Notes under the pieces: generated by a model | Told to the model about the DNA's origin: nothing | What the model saw: the letters and a program-made list of their open reading frames with translations, nothing else | Database searches by the model: none | Shown: in pieces, positions 22,994 to 31,487 of the stretch | Layout of the letters: each line of letters opens with the position of its first letter | How positions within the stretch are numbered: position 1 is the first letter of the stretch | Origin: Desulfovibrio sp. | GTDB taxonomy: Bacteria > Desulfobacterota > Desulfovibrionia > Desulfovibrionales > Desulfovibrionaceae | Direction: 5' to 3' | DNA: 64,000 bases | Assembly: GCA_031284485.1 (NCBI GenBank) | Contig: JAISZT010000099.1 | Span: 44,233 to 108,232, forward strand | Position numbers and translations under genes: made by a program

Positions 22994-23773
22994 ATGAAAC
23001 GCATTGTTCCTGTTTTGGCGCTGCTGTTCGCTTTTACCGTCACGGCGTTTGCCAGCGACAAAACCCTGGTCATCGGCGTGACGCCCTTTCCGCATGCCGA
23101 GATGGCAAAAATTGCCCGAGCCGTGCTGGCCAGGGACGGTTACACCCTTGAAATCAAAGAATTCAACGACTATGTGCAGCCCAATCTGGCCCTGGCCTCC
23201 GGCGCGCTCTATGCCAATTTTTTCCAGCATATTCCCTATCTTGACAACATGAACAAGGAAAAGAAGCTGGATCTGGCCTGGATAGCCAAAATCCACATTG
23301 AGCCACTCGGTCTGTATTCCAGAAAGATCACCTCACTGGACGAACTGAAAAAAGGCGACCGTCTCGCCGTGCCCAACGACCCCACCAATGAGGCCCGGGC
23401 CTTGCGCCTTCTGGAAAAAAACAAATTGATCAGCCTCAAACCCGGTGAACTTGTGACCGTGCTCGACATCACCGCCAATCCCAAGGAACTTGAATTTGTG
23501 GAGATGGAAGCCGCCCAGATGCCGCGCACCCTGAACGACGTGAGCGCGGCCGTCATCAACACCAACTTCGCGGCCGAAGCCCGGCTTGTCCCCTCGCGCG
23601 ACGCCATTGTCATTGAAGACAGTGATTCGCCCTACGCCAATGTCCTTGTCGTGCGCGAGGCCGACAGGGACAAGCCCGAAACAAAGGCGCTTGCCAGGGC
23701 CTTCCGGTCGCCCGAAGTCAAGGCCTATATTGAAAAGGAGCTGATCCCGCGCGGCATCGTGCCGACTTTCTGA
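22994..23773 (+). CDS. metQ: Methionine-binding protein MetQ (NlpA family)
   Basis: The start is the ATG at 22994, directly preceded by GGAGGAGGTC, giving 259 residues. A signal peptide ends near AFA/SDK; there is no lipobox cysteine, so unlike many MetQ proteins it should be soluble in the periplasm. The family opening LVIGVTPFPHAEMAKIA and DYVQPNLALASGALYANFFQHIPYL are clear. It delivers methionine (possibly D-methionine) to MetNI. Confidence 0.93.
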   Translation: MKRIVPVLALLFAFTVTAFASDKTLVIGVTPFPHAEMAKIARAVLARDGYTLEIKEFNDYVQPNLALASGALYANFFQHIPYLDNMNKEKKLDLAWIAKIHIEPLGLYSRKITSLDELKKGDRLAVPNDPTNEARALRLLEKNKLISLKPGELVTVLDITANPKELEFVEMEAAQMPRTLNDVSAAVINTNFAAEARLVPSRDAIVIEDSDSPYANVLVVREADRDKPETKALARAFRSPEVKAYIEKELIPRGIVPTF

Positions 23774-24010
23774 TTGCTGGGGCAGCCGGTGAGAGTGTTT
23801 ACTTATGGATAGGCGCTGTCGCGATAACATACTGGAATTACAATCTTTTTCTGGAAAATTCACGGTTTGATAAGTTTCCAGATAACAGATTGATTTTATA
23901 AAATTTTTTGCGCCAAAACTATCTATTGATGGACACTCTCAAGTTTATTTGTATAGTATCTGTTTTTAGTATCATGTCCAGGCCCGCGCACATGATATTG
24001 ACTTTTTTTT

Positions 24011-24030
24011 CGATATTGATATTGATATTA
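24011..24030 (+). repeat. Iterated GATATT upstream of toxin-antitoxin pair
   Basis: CGATATTGATATTGATATTA contains three GATATT units in a row at 24012-24029, with another at 23994-23999. It lies between 16 and 52 bases before the antitoxin start and could be an autoregulatory operator or part of the promoter. Confidence 0.35.
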
Positions 24031-24045
24031 AAAAGGAGGCTTGTT

Positions 24046-24306
24046 ATGCAACTGCTTCTCCATATCCCTGACGCGCTTGCGGATAGATTCAAGCAGGCCG
24101 TTCCGTCCCGGAAGCGGAGCGACTTTGTTGCTAGGCTGCTGGAGAAGGCGCTTCCCGTGGAAGAAGATCCCCTCTATCTCGCTGCCCTTGCGGTTGAGCA
24201 GGATGCCGTGCTGAATGCGGAAATGCGGGAATGGCGCGAAGGGCTTATAGCCGACGGCATTCGCGGTGTTGAGGAAATGGAGGAAAACGCCGATGCAACG
24301 CGGTGA
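24046..24306 (+). CDS. Antitoxin of a MazF/PemK-type module
   Basis: This is an 86-residue protein with a short N-terminal beta/RHH-like DNA-binding segment (MQLLLHIPDALADRFKQAVP) and an acidic C-terminus that would embrace the toxin. AAGGAGG lies six bases before the ATG. It overlaps the downstream toxin gene by 14 bases, the usual arrangement for coupled antitoxin-toxin translation. Identification rests mainly on that context and the general architecture. Confidence 0.75.
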   Translation: MQLLLHIPDALADRFKQAVPSRKRSDFVARLLEKALPVEEDPLYLAALAVEQDAVLNAEMREWREGLIADGIRGVEEMEENADATR

Positions 24307-24616
24307 AGTCTGGTGGGTCAATTTTGATCCATCGCAGGGCATGGAAATAAAAAAATTTCGTCCCGCCGTGATTCTCACGGCGAATGCGCTGAACAGGGCC
24401 AGAGGAACCGTGGTTGTGGTGCCTCTTTCCACCTCCGTAAAACCGCGTCCTCCCATCGCGGTGTCTCTTCCATCCACCGGACCGCGTTCCGTAGCCGTGT
24501 GCGACCAGCTTTGCGCGGCTGACAAGACGCGCTTCGGGAAAAAAATAGGCGACCTTTCCACACGCGACTTGGCCACCTTGACGGAATCCATGAAAATCAC
24601 GCTTGGCTTGGCATGA
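24293..24616 (+). CDS. MazF/PemK-family endoribonuclease toxin
   Basis: The 107-residue protein begins MQRGEVWWVNFDPSQG and continues with KFRPAVILTANALN and VVVVPLSTSVK, the standard MazF/PemK barrel strands, followed by VAVCDQLCAADKTR. Such toxins cleave mRNA at short sequences. It starts inside the antitoxin gene. Confidence 0.88.
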   Translation: MQRGEVWWVNFDPSQGMEIKKFRPAVILTANALNRARGTVVVVPLSTSVKPRPPIAVSLPSTGPRSVAVCDQLCAADKTRFGKKIGDLSTRDLATLTESMKITLGLA

Positions 24617-24726
24617 AAACGCATCATATGCCGTTCATTGAGCGACTTGCCGCGTCGCTGGCCGCGCACTGGTCGTTGCGCCAAACCGTTATCCGTAAAT
24701 ACGCGTGACGCAATACGGCGTTACCT

Positions 24727-25512
24727 TCAACCGGATTCTCCGCTTCTGTCCAAGATTTTGGCCGCGAAAGCGGCCGCGCCGAAGCCGTTGTCTATATTGA
24801 CGACGGCAACGCCCGGCACGCAGGTGCACAGCATGGTGGAAAGGGCCGCAAAGCCGTGCGCGCCGACGCCGTAGCCCACGGAAGTCGGCACAGCCACCAC
24901 CGGCGCGGGCGTCAGGCCGGCCAGCACACCGGGCAAGGCCCCTTCCATGCCAGCCACGGCAATGATGACGCGCGCCTCGCGCAAAGCCTCAATATGCGGC
25001 GTCAGCCTGTGCAGACCGGCTACCCCGACATCGGTAATGCAGCCGCAGTCATAGTCCCTGAAGCACAGGGTGCCGAATGCCTCCAGAGCCACATTGACGT
25101 CCGACGCCCCGGCGGAAACCACCAGCGCCTTGCCTTGCTGCGGCCAGGGCGGACTTGTCGCCCTGACAAAACGCGCCGGCGCGTTCAGGGCAAAAAGTTT
25201 TGCCCCGGGCCACAGGCAGCCGTCAGGAAAACGCGCGCTCAGGAGTTCGCCCCGGGCTTTTCCCACACGGCTTGCCAGCACCGGCCCATAAGCGGCAAGC
25301 CCCTCCATGGCGGCTATCAGGACAGCGTCGCTTTTCCCTTCGGCAAAAACCACTTCACCCATGCCGGCGCGCAGCTCACGCCGCGGATCAAGCGTCAGGC
25401 CGTTCAGAGCGTCGCGCGTGGCGTCAAGGCCAAGGCGTTCCCTGGCTTCCTCCGGGGAAAGACTGCCCTGGGCGACAAGATTCAGGATATGGTAAATACT
25501 TGCGTATTGCAT
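24727..25512 (-). CDS. larB: LarB-like nickel-pincer cofactor synthesis protein
   Basis: The 261-residue protein resembles LarB, which carboxylates and hydrolyses nicotinic acid adenine dinucleotide in the first step of nickel-pincer nucleotide synthesis. The C-terminal AIR-carboxylase-like domain shows VVSAGASDVNVALEAF, AGMEGALPGVLAGL and the end block TCVPGVAVVNIDNGFGAAAFA; a cysteine precedes the VPG, where LarB has its reactive residue. It is 14 bases downstream of ureG on the same strand. larC and larE are not in the window, so the pathway would need genes elsewhere. Confidence 0.85.
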   Translation of the reverse strand: MQYASIYHILNLVAQGSLSPEEARERLGLDATRDALNGLTLDPRRELRAGMGEVVFAEGKSDAVLIAAMEGLAAYGPVLASRVGKARGELLSARFPDGCLWPGAKLFALNAPARFVRATSPPWPQQGKALVVSAGASDVNVALEAFGTLCFRDYDCGCITDVGVAGLHRLTPHIEALREARVIIAVAGMEGALPGVLAGLTPAPVVAVPTSVGYGVGAHGFAALSTMLCTCVPGVAVVNIDNGFGAAAFAAKILDRSGESG

Positions 25513-25526
25513 GGGGTATCCGTAGC

Positions 25527-26141
25527 TTACGCCGGTTTCCGGGGCAGGCTTTTTTTGATAAAATCGACGACTGCCCGCACTCCCTGACCGGAGAGCAGCT
25601 CTGTGAAAACAAAGGGTCTGCCTTCGCGTACCTTGTCCGCATCACGCTTCATGACTTCCAGTGAGGCGTTGACGTGCTTTGCCAGATCCGTCTTGTTGAT
25701 GATCAGCAGGTCGGATCTGGTGACGCCGGGGCCGCCTTTGCGCGGGATTTTGTCGCCGCCGCTCACGTCGATGACGTACAGGGTCAGATCCGCCAGATCG
25801 GGGCTGAAGGTGGCGGAAAGGTTGTCGCCGCCGCTTTCGATGAACACAAGCTCAAGGCCGGGATGGCGCGCCTTCATATCCTCAATGGCCTGAATGTTGA
25901 TGGAGGCGTCTTCACGAATGGCGGAATGCGGGCAACCCCCTGTTTCCACGCCGATGATGCGATCGTCCGGCAGAGCGTTGCGGCGCAACAGGAATTCCGC
26001 GTCTTCCTTTGTGTAAATATCATTGGTCACAACCGCCATGTTGCAACTGTCACGAAAGGCCAGACACAAATGCCCGAGCAGGGCGGTTTTGCCGGATCCC
26101 ACCGGGCCGCCCACGCCCACACGCAACAAAGTATTGGTCAT
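25527..26141 (-). CDS. ureG: Urease accessory GTPase UreG
   Basis: UreG delivers nickel to urease using GTP. The P-loop [14 protein letters not shown] is near residue 9, the metal-binding CPH motif occurs in [15 protein letters not shown], and the specificity loop is NKTDLAKHV. The ATG at 26141 sits six bases after AGGAG and two bases after the ureF stop; an in-frame TTG two codons earlier is less likely. There is no His-rich N-terminus. Length (204 residues) is normal. Confidence 0.95.
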   Translation of the reverse strand: MTNTLLRVGVGGPVGSGKTALLGHLCLAFRDSCNMAVVTNDIYTKEDAEFLLRRNALPDDRIIGVETGGCPHSAIREDASINIQAIEDMKARHPGLELVFIESGGDNLSATFSPDLADLTLYVIDVSGGDKIPRKGGPGVTRSDLLIINKTDLAKHVNASLEVMKRDADKVREGRPFVFTELLSGQGVRAVVDFIKKSLPRKPA

Positions 26142-26143
26142 TT

Positions 26144-26842
26144 TCAACTCCTGAACATTCTTGAATATTGGTGTTCATGCAGGGAGCTTGCGATGGCAAG
26201 GCCCGGCAGGGAAGTGCCGATGTCGTCATCTCCAAGCGCCGCCGCCAGGGCGACAACTTCCGGGATATGCCGCATAAGGTCAAGCAGAATTCCCTGCGCC
26301 GCTCTCTGGCCCATTGTCAGGCATTTGCAGGCCGTCGTCACCTGATTTTCCAGCCAGGCCCACAGATAGGCGCAGGCCGCTTCCCGATCGGAGTCATGCG
26401 CATCGGCTGCATGGCCGGCAAGCCGCGCCGCGGCCAGGGCAAAGGCCGCCACATGGCCGCAGTCGCGCCCCTCCATCCATTCCGGACTGAGCGCCTGATC
26501 CCGCAAAAGACGGCACATAGCTCTGCCGATCTGTTCTTCCTCAAACCACAGTTCAGCGCTTTCCCGTCCGGCGAAAAGCACGGCGTTCCAATGAAAAAAT
26601 CCGGCCGCGCAGTTTGCGGTCGCCGCGTCATGGCAGCGCAGCAGCACGGGAATGTCAAGGCGCGCCAGGCCGTGGAAAAGCAGTGTTTTGAGCCAGGCGG
26701 CCAGCGTTTTCCCGTCCACAAAGCTGTTGGCGCAGGCCGGCGCAAGGCCCTGTGAAAAGGCAAAAGCCCCCACCGGCAGGGCGGGGCTTGCCAGATACAG
26801 AAGCGGCAGCAGGCGCGAAAAAGAAGAAAAATGCCCGGCCAT
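26144..26842 (-). CDS. ureF: Urease accessory protein UreF
   Basis: This 232-residue all-helical protein shows the UreF pattern: [20 protein letters not shown] near the N-terminus, and a C-terminal segment [19 protein letters not shown]. UreF joins UreD (UreH) and UreG in the urease activation complex. It lies six bases after ureC, the place where ureE often sits; no ureE is present. Confidence 0.9.
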   Translation of the reverse strand: MAGHFSSFSRLLPLLYLASPALPVGAFAFSQGLAPACANSFVDGKTLAAWLKTLLFHGLARLDIPVLLRCHDAATANCAAGFFHWNAVLFAGRESAELWFEEEQIGRAMCRLLRDQALSPEWMEGRDCGHVAAFALAAARLAGHAADAHDSDREAACAYLWAWLENQVTTACKCLTMGQRAAQGILLDLMRHIPEVVALAAALGDDDIGTSLPGLAIASSLHEHQYSRMFRS

Positions 26843-26848
26843 ACCGCT

Positions 26849-28564
26849 TCAAAAAAGAAAATAGCGTTGGGCCAGAGGCAGTTCGCGGGCCGGTTCGCAA
26901 ATCAGCGGCACACCGTCCGCCCGCACTTCATAGGTCTGCGGGTCAACCTCAAGCCGGGGCGTCGCGTTGTTGAGCCGCATGTCTTTTTTGCCCAGGGCGC
27001 GCGTATGCGCGCAGGCCACAAGCGGCCGCGTGACGCCCAGAGCGCGCAATTCGTTCACGCTGCCGTTGCGCAGGGACACTCCGCTGACAAAGGTCACGCC
27101 GCCTGCCGCCCCCGCCGCTCCGCAGGCTCCGAACATGGGGCGGTAATACACGGGCTGCGGCGTGGGTATGGAGGCGTTGCAATCGCCCATGGGGCTTGCG
27201 GCAATGCAGCCGTTTTTTATGATAAGATGGGGTTTGACGCCGAAGAAGGCCGGTTTCCAGAGCACAATGTCCGCAAGTTTGCCCGGCGTGATTGAGCCTG
27301 TTTCCGTGGCCATGCCGTGGGTCAGGGCGGGATTGATGGTGTATTTCGCGATGTAGCGTTTAACGCGGAAATTGTCGTTGCCGCTCCCCGCGTCTTCGGG
27401 CAGGGGGCCGCGCTGCGTTTTCATCTTGTGGGCTGTCTGCCATGTGCGGGTGATGACCTCGCCCACCCGCCCCATGGCCTGGGAATCGGAAGAAATCATG
27501 GAAATCACGCCCATGTCGTGCAAAATATCTTCGGCGGCGATTGTCTCCCTGCGGATGCGTGAATCGGCAAAGGCCACATCTTCCGGCAGAGAAGGGTTCA
27601 GGTGATGGCACACCATGAGCATGTCCAGGTGTTCGTCAATGGTGTTTACCGTATAGGGCCGTGTGGGATTGGTGGATGAGGGCAGTACGTTGGGCAGGGC
27701 GCACGCCTTGAGGATGTCCGGCGCGTGCCCTCCGCCGGCCCCTTCGGTGTGGTAGGTATGGATGGCCCGGCCCTTGAAAGCGGCCAGCGTGTCTTCCACA
27801 AAGCCGCTTTCATTCAGCGTGTCCGTGTGGATGGCAACCTGGACATCGTACTCGTCGGCAACGAGGAGGCAGGCGTCAATGGCCGCCGGTGTACTGCCCC
27901 AGTCTTCATGCAGCTTCAGCCCGCATGCCCCGGCCTCGACCTGTTCGCGCAAGGCGGCGGGCGTTGCGGCGTTGCCCTTGCCGAGGAAGCCGAAATTCAT
28001 GGGCATGCTGTTGGTGGCCATGATCATGCGCGTCAGATGCCATGCCCCCGGCGTGCAGGTGGTTGCGTTGGTGCCGGTGGCCGGCCCTGTGCCGCCGCCC
28101 ACCATGGTGGTGATGCCGCTGAAAAGCGCTTCTTCCACCTGCCCCGGCGCGATAAAATGGATGTGCGCGTCCATGCCGCCCGCTGTAAGCAGCATCCCCT
28201 CTCCGGCGATAATTTCCGTGCCGGGTCCGATAACAATGGTAACGCCGTCCTGGGTGTCCGGGTTGCCGGCCTTTCCGACAGCGGCGATGCGGCCGTTTTT
28301 GATGCCCACATCCGCCTTTATGATGCCGGTGTAGTCCACAATGACCGCGTTGGTGACGACCGTGTCAACGGCTTCCTCACGTCCCTTCTGGCTCTGTCCC
28401 ATGCCGTCGCGTATCACTTTGCCGCCGCCGAAAGAAACTTCGTCGCCGTAGACGCAACAGTCTTTTTCAATTTCAATCCACAGTTCGGTATCAGCGAGGC
28501 GAATACGGTCGCCGACGGTGGGGCCGAAAATCTCGGCGTATTGTTCACGTTGTACCCGCAGCAT
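26849..28564 (-). CDS. ureC: Urease alpha subunit (catalytic)
   Basis: This is the nickel-dependent amidohydrolase subunit, 571 residues. The nickel-bridging carbamylated lysine is in GLKLHEDWG, metal histidines are in MDAHIHF and AIHTDTLNE, and the flap loop is [23 protein letters not shown] with the catalytic histidine. The C-terminal [21 protein letters not shown] is canonical. The ATG at 28564 follows GGGAGGGGGA and lies two bases after the ureB stop. All active-site segments I can recognise are intact. Confidence 0.97.
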   Translation of the reverse strand: MLRVQREQYAEIFGPTVGDRIRLADTELWIEIEKDCCVYGDEVSFGGGKVIRDGMGQSQKGREEAVDTVVTNAVIVDYTGIIKADVGIKNGRIAAVGKAGNPDTQDGVTIVIGPGTEIIAGEGMLLTAGGMDAHIHFIAPGQVEEALFSGITTMVGGGTGPATGTNATTCTPGAWHLTRMIMATNSMPMNFGFLGKGNAATPAALREQVEAGACGLKLHEDWGSTPAAIDACLLVADEYDVQVAIHTDTLNESGFVEDTLAAFKGRAIHTYHTEGAGGGHAPDILKACALPNVLPSSTNPTRPYTVNTIDEHLDMLMVCHHLNPSLPEDVAFADSRIRRETIAAEDILHDMGVISMISSDSQAMGRVGEVITRTWQTAHKMKTQRGPLPEDAGSGNDNFRVKRYIAKYTINPALTHGMATETGSITPGKLADIVLWKPAFFGVKPHLIIKNGCIAASPMGDCNASIPTPQPVYYRPMFGACGAAGAAGGVTFVSGVSLRNGSVNELRALGVTRPLVACAHTRALGKKDMRLNNATPRLEVDPQTYEVRADGVPLICEPARELPLAQRYFLF

Positions 28565-28566
28565 GG

Positions 28567-28887
28567 CTATTCCCCCTCCCGGCAAACCGTGCCCATCACT
28601 TCGCCCCTGAAGCCGTAGACGTGCCGTCTGCCGCCGTACGGCACAAGGGCTACCCTGCGCGTCTGCCCCGGTTCAAAGCGCACGGCCGTGCCGGCGACAA
28701 TATTCAGCCTGCGGCCGTAAGCCTTGTCGCGGTCAAAATGAAGCGCCGGATTGACCTCATAAAAATGGTAGTGCGAGCCAACCTGCACCGGCCTGTCGCC
28801 GGAATTGGCGACGTCTGTTTCCACCGGTTCACGGTTTTCATTGATGATGATGTCCTCGTCACGCAATTTGTATTCGCCCGGAATCAT
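28567..28887 (-). CDS. ureB: Urease beta subunit
   Basis: The 106-residue small subunit begins [20 protein letters not shown] and has [19 protein letters not shown] and [15 protein letters not shown], all typical of UreB. It is a structural partner of UreA and UreC. AAGGAC precedes the start; it is 12 bases after ureA. Confidence 0.96.
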   Translation of the reverse strand: MIPGEYKLRDEDIIINENREPVETDVANSGDRPVQVGSHYHFYEVNPALHFDRDKAYGRRLNIVAGTAVRFEPGQTRRVALVPYGGRRHVYGFRGEVMGTVCREGE

Positions 28888-28899
28888 GGCAGTGTCCTT

Positions 28900-29202
28900 T
28901 TATTGAATGGGGTCATGCACGGTGACAAGTTTTGTGCCGTCCGGGAATGTTGCTTCCACCTGCACGTCATGCAGCATTTCCGGCACGCCTTCCATAACGT
29001 CTTCGCGTGTGAGCAGCTCGCGGCATGACCCCATAAGCGCGGCCACGCTTTGCCCGTCACGCGCGCCTTCCAGTATGGCGAGACTGATATAGGCGACTGA
29101 TTCCGGGTAATTGAGCTTTACTCCACGGGCCTTGCGCCGCTCGGCCAGAAGCCCCGCTGTAAACAGCAGCAGCTTGTCCTTTTCTCTGGGCAGTAATTCC
29201 AT
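28900..29202 (-). CDS. ureA: Urease gamma subunit
   Basis: The 100-residue subunit opens [20 protein letters not shown], then [11 protein letters not shown] and the C-terminal [19 protein letters not shown], matching UreA throughout. It is the first gene of the leftward urease operon ureABC-FG-larB. The ribosome site is GGGGAT. Separate ureA and ureB genes are the usual bacterial form, unlike the fused Helicobacter subunit. Confidence 0.96.
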   Translation of the reverse strand: MELLPREKDKLLLFTAGLLAERRKARGVKLNYPESVAYISLAILEGARDGQSVAALMGSCRELLTREDVMEGVPEMLHDVQVEATFPDGTKLVTVHDPIQ

Positions 29203-29388
29203 AACTATCCCCGATCGTTCAAAAGGTTATTGACCAACCGCTTGCAGCGGTATCGGACTTGACCAAACGTACGTGGAAAAACGGACGTTGTCGATCCCGC
29301 CCAGGTCCATTCTGTTCTTTCTGCAGGTTCTGTTTTTATTGCATGTGATTCGGAGAACCGATCGACCCAAGGCTCCGGGACAGGGGTA

Positions 29389-29428
29389 TGTCGACAGCAA
29401 AGTTTTTGTGTCGACAGCAAGGTTTTTG
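29389..29428 (+). repeat. Two tandem 20-bp repeats containing TGTCGACA
   Basis: The unit TGTCGACAGCAARGTTTTTG occurs twice head to tail (29389-29408 and 29409-29428, one base different), followed by a partial TTGAC. Each copy begins with the palindrome TGTCGACA. Placement in the ureA/FTR1 divergent promoter region suggests a regulator operator, but I do not recognise the binding protein. Confidence 0.6.
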
Positions 29429-29530
29429 TTGACTTTGAAATTCTTTTTCAGTAATGTCCACCATTGTGTGTTCGCGGTTCACGCGCGTACGGCGGAATGT
29501 GTTTTTTTTGTTTGTTTTACAAGCTGTTGC

Positions 29531-29545
29531 TGACAATAAATTTCA
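29531..29545 (+). promoter_or_regulatory. Fur-like box upstream of FTR1 operon
   Basis: TGACAATAAATTTCA matches the Fur 7-1-7 consensus TGATAATNATTATCA in 11 of 14 scored positions. It lies 40 bases before the FTR1 start, fitting iron repression. AT-rich sequence makes chance matches of this quality possible. Confidence 0.4.
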
Positions 29546-29584
29546 TTTTCATTTTTGGCGGTTACATCAAACGGGAGCGCGGTC

Positions 29585-30781
29585 ATGAAAAAATGGGTTT
29601 TGGCGATTCTGTCGCTGCTCACGCTGGCCACTGCGGCATCTGCGGCGCAATACAGTTCCTGGAGCGAAATCACGGACGAGATGGGCGTCATCCTCGACTC
29701 TTCCTACGACATATATCTGAGCCGGGACATTGAGCGGAGCAAGGAAACGGTAAACAAGGCGTATTTTGAATTTTACGAAAAGCTCGGCGTGGAGCGGGCC
29801 GTCATGTCCTATGTTTCCGGCAAACGGGCGGCCACTGTCGAGTATCAGTTCGCCGAGGTAAAGCGTCTTATGACGGCAGACGCTCCCAACGCGCAAGTGC
29901 GGGCCAGCCTGGATTCCCTCATAAAAATGCTGAAAGAGGATTCGGCCCAGCTTGACGGCAGCAAGGAAACGGGCTGGGGCGTGTTTGTGGCCTCTCTGCT
30001 GATCCTGCTGCGCGAGGGCTTTGAGGCCATTCTCGTAGTGGCGGCCATAGCGGCCTACCTCATCCGCTCGGGCAACCAGAGGCTGACCAGAGTCGTCTAC
30101 GCGAGCGCCGTGGCGGCCATTGCCGCAAGCGCCCTTCTCGCCGTCGCCCTGCAAACGGTGTTTTCCATCAGCGGCGCCAATCAGGAGCTGCTGGAAGGCT
30201 TTACCATGCTTCTGGCCGTCGTGGTGCTGTTTTTTGTCAGCAACTGGATGGTGTCCAAGGCGGAAAGCCAGGCCTGGAAGAATTATATTGAAGGGAAAGT
30301 CAGCGCCGCCGCGACGACAGGCAGCGCCGCCGCGCTGGCGGCGGCGGCGTTTCTGGCCGTGTTCCGGGAAGGGGCGGAGACTATTCTCTTTTATCAGGCT
30401 CTTATGGCCGACACCAAGGAGTATATGAACATGCTCTGGCTCGGCTTTGCCGTGGCCAGCCTCTGCCTTGTGCTGCTGTTCGCGGCGATCCGCTTCGGAA
30501 GCCTGCGCATTCCCTTGCGCTCTTTTTTCATCGGCACCAGCGTTCTCATGTACATCATGGCGGTGAGCTTTGCCGGAGGCGGAGTGAAGGAATTGCAGGA
30601 GGCCGATTTTGTGTCTGTCACGCCTGTATCGGGCGTTGCGACCGTGGATGTGCTGGGCATATATCCCACCGTGGAAACCCTGCTGCCCCAGGCGGTCATG
30701 GTCGTTCTGGCCGTGGTTTCGTTCATTTTTTACATGCGGAAAGGCGCCGCTCTCAAAAAAGCGGCGAATATGCACATATAA
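29585..30781 (+). CDS. FTR1/EfeU-family iron permease (FetM-like)
   Basis: A signal peptide (KKWVLAILSLLTLATAASA) is followed by a periplasmic helical domain (about residues 22-128) and seven or so membrane segments. The two iron-binding REGxE motifs are present: REGFE at about 143-147 and REGAE at about 261-265. FTR1-type permeases move ferric iron; bacterial FetM/Cj1658 homologues work with P19. The ATG at 29585 has GGGAG upstream. It is the first gene of a seven-gene rightward operon. Confidence 0.92.
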   Translation: MKKWVLAILSLLTLATAASAAQYSSWSEITDEMGVILDSSYDIYLSRDIERSKETVNKAYFEFYEKLGVERAVMSYVSGKRAATVEYQFAEVKRLMTADAPNAQVRASLDSLIKMLKEDSAQLDGSKETGWGVFVASLLILLREGFEAILVVAAIAAYLIRSGNQRLTRVVYASAVAAIAASALLAVALQTVFSISGANQELLEGFTMLLAVVVLFFVSNWMVSKAESQAWKNYIEGKVSAAATTGSAAALAAAAFLAVFREGAETILFYQALMADTKEYMNMLWLGFAVASLCLVLLFAAIRFGSLRIPLRSFFIGTSVLMYIMAVSFAGGGVKELQEADFVSVTPVSGVATVDVLGIYPTVETLLPQAVMVVLAVVSFIFYMRKGAALKKAANMHI

Positions 30782-30813
30782 CCGGATTACCCTCCAATGG
30801 AGGAAGGAGCAGT

Positions 30814-31395
30814 ATGATGAACAAACTCATGCCCAAACTTGTCTTTATGGCCTTGCTGGCGTTTGCCCTGTGCCTTGCGGGCGCGCCCGCGAAAGCGGCC
30901 GCGCCCGCGCCCGGCGACGCCGCCGCCGGTTTTGAGGAATTCCCGCTGGGAGACGAACAGTTTGTAGGACCGCTCAAAGTGGCCGGCGTGTATTTTCAGC
31001 CCGTGGACATGGAGCCCGCAGGCCTTGGCGGTTTGCCCGCTTCCCAGTCCGATATGCATCTTGAAGCCGACATCTCCGCTGTTGAAGACAACAAGCTTGG
31101 CTATGGCGCCGGCGATTTTGTCCCCTATCTGACGGTGAAATACCTGATCCAAAAAAAGGGCGGCAAGACCATTGAAGGCAATTTCATGCCCATGAGCGCC
31201 AGCGACGGCCCGCATTACGGCAACAACGTCAAACTTGACGGCCCCGGCGATTACAAAATCACTTTCATTATAGACAATCCGGAAAAACAGAGCTATCTGC
31301 TCCACGTTGACAAAAAAACCGGCGTGCCCGGACGCTTCTGGAAAGAGCCTCTGAAGGCGAGCTGGAACTTCAAGTGGGTTCCGCGCAAGTGGTAA
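30814..31395 (+). CDS. P19/FetP-type periplasmic iron-transport protein
   Basis: The 193-residue protein has a signal peptide ending near residue 28 and the P19/Tp34 fold pattern: FPLGDEQFVGPLKVAGVYFQPVDMEP, then SDMHLEADISAVEDNKLGYGAGDFVPYL, and GPHYGNNVKL. In Campylobacter P19 and E. coli FetP these Met/His/Glu residues bind copper and iron. It should hand iron to the FTR1 permease. GGAGGAAGGAG precedes the start. A GC-rich hairpin follows the gene. Confidence 0.92.
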   Translation: MMNKLMPKLVFMALLAFALCLAGAPAKAAAPAPGDAAAGFEEFPLGDEQFVGPLKVAGVYFQPVDMEPAGLGGLPASQSDMHLEADISAVEDNKLGYGAGDFVPYLTVKYLIQKKGGKTIEGNFMPMSASDGPHYGNNVKLDGPGDYKITFIIDNPEKQSYLLHVDKKTGVPGRFWKEPLKASWNFKWVPRKW

Positions 31396-31431
31396 TGTAA
31401 CCGGCGCGTCCAGTTACGAAAAATTCAACCT

Positions 31432-31468
31432 CTGCGCGGCCCCCGGTTGAAACCCGAGGGCCGCGCAG
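31432..31468 (+). other. Intergenic mRNA hairpin after the P19 gene
   Basis: CTGCGCGGCCC and GGGCCGCGCAG form an 11-bp perfect stem around a 15-base loop. No T-run follows, so it is not an ordinary terminator; it may protect the 3' end of the FTR1-P19 message and lower expression of the downstream membrane genes. Confidence 0.55.
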
Positions 31469-31487
31469 CTTGCCGTTTGGAGAAGGC

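Larger units (their letters stand above)
29203..29584. other. Divergent regulatory region between urease and iron-uptake operons
   Basis: This 382-base region carries no convincing gene. It should hold promoters for ureA (leftward) and the FTR1 operon (rightward). Visible elements are a 20-bp tandem repeat at 29389-29428 and a Fur-like box at 29531-29545. Confidence 0.6.

Noticed and set aside
26849..28618. Plus-strand frames opposite ureC
   Set aside because: Antisense shadows of an intact catalytic subunit.
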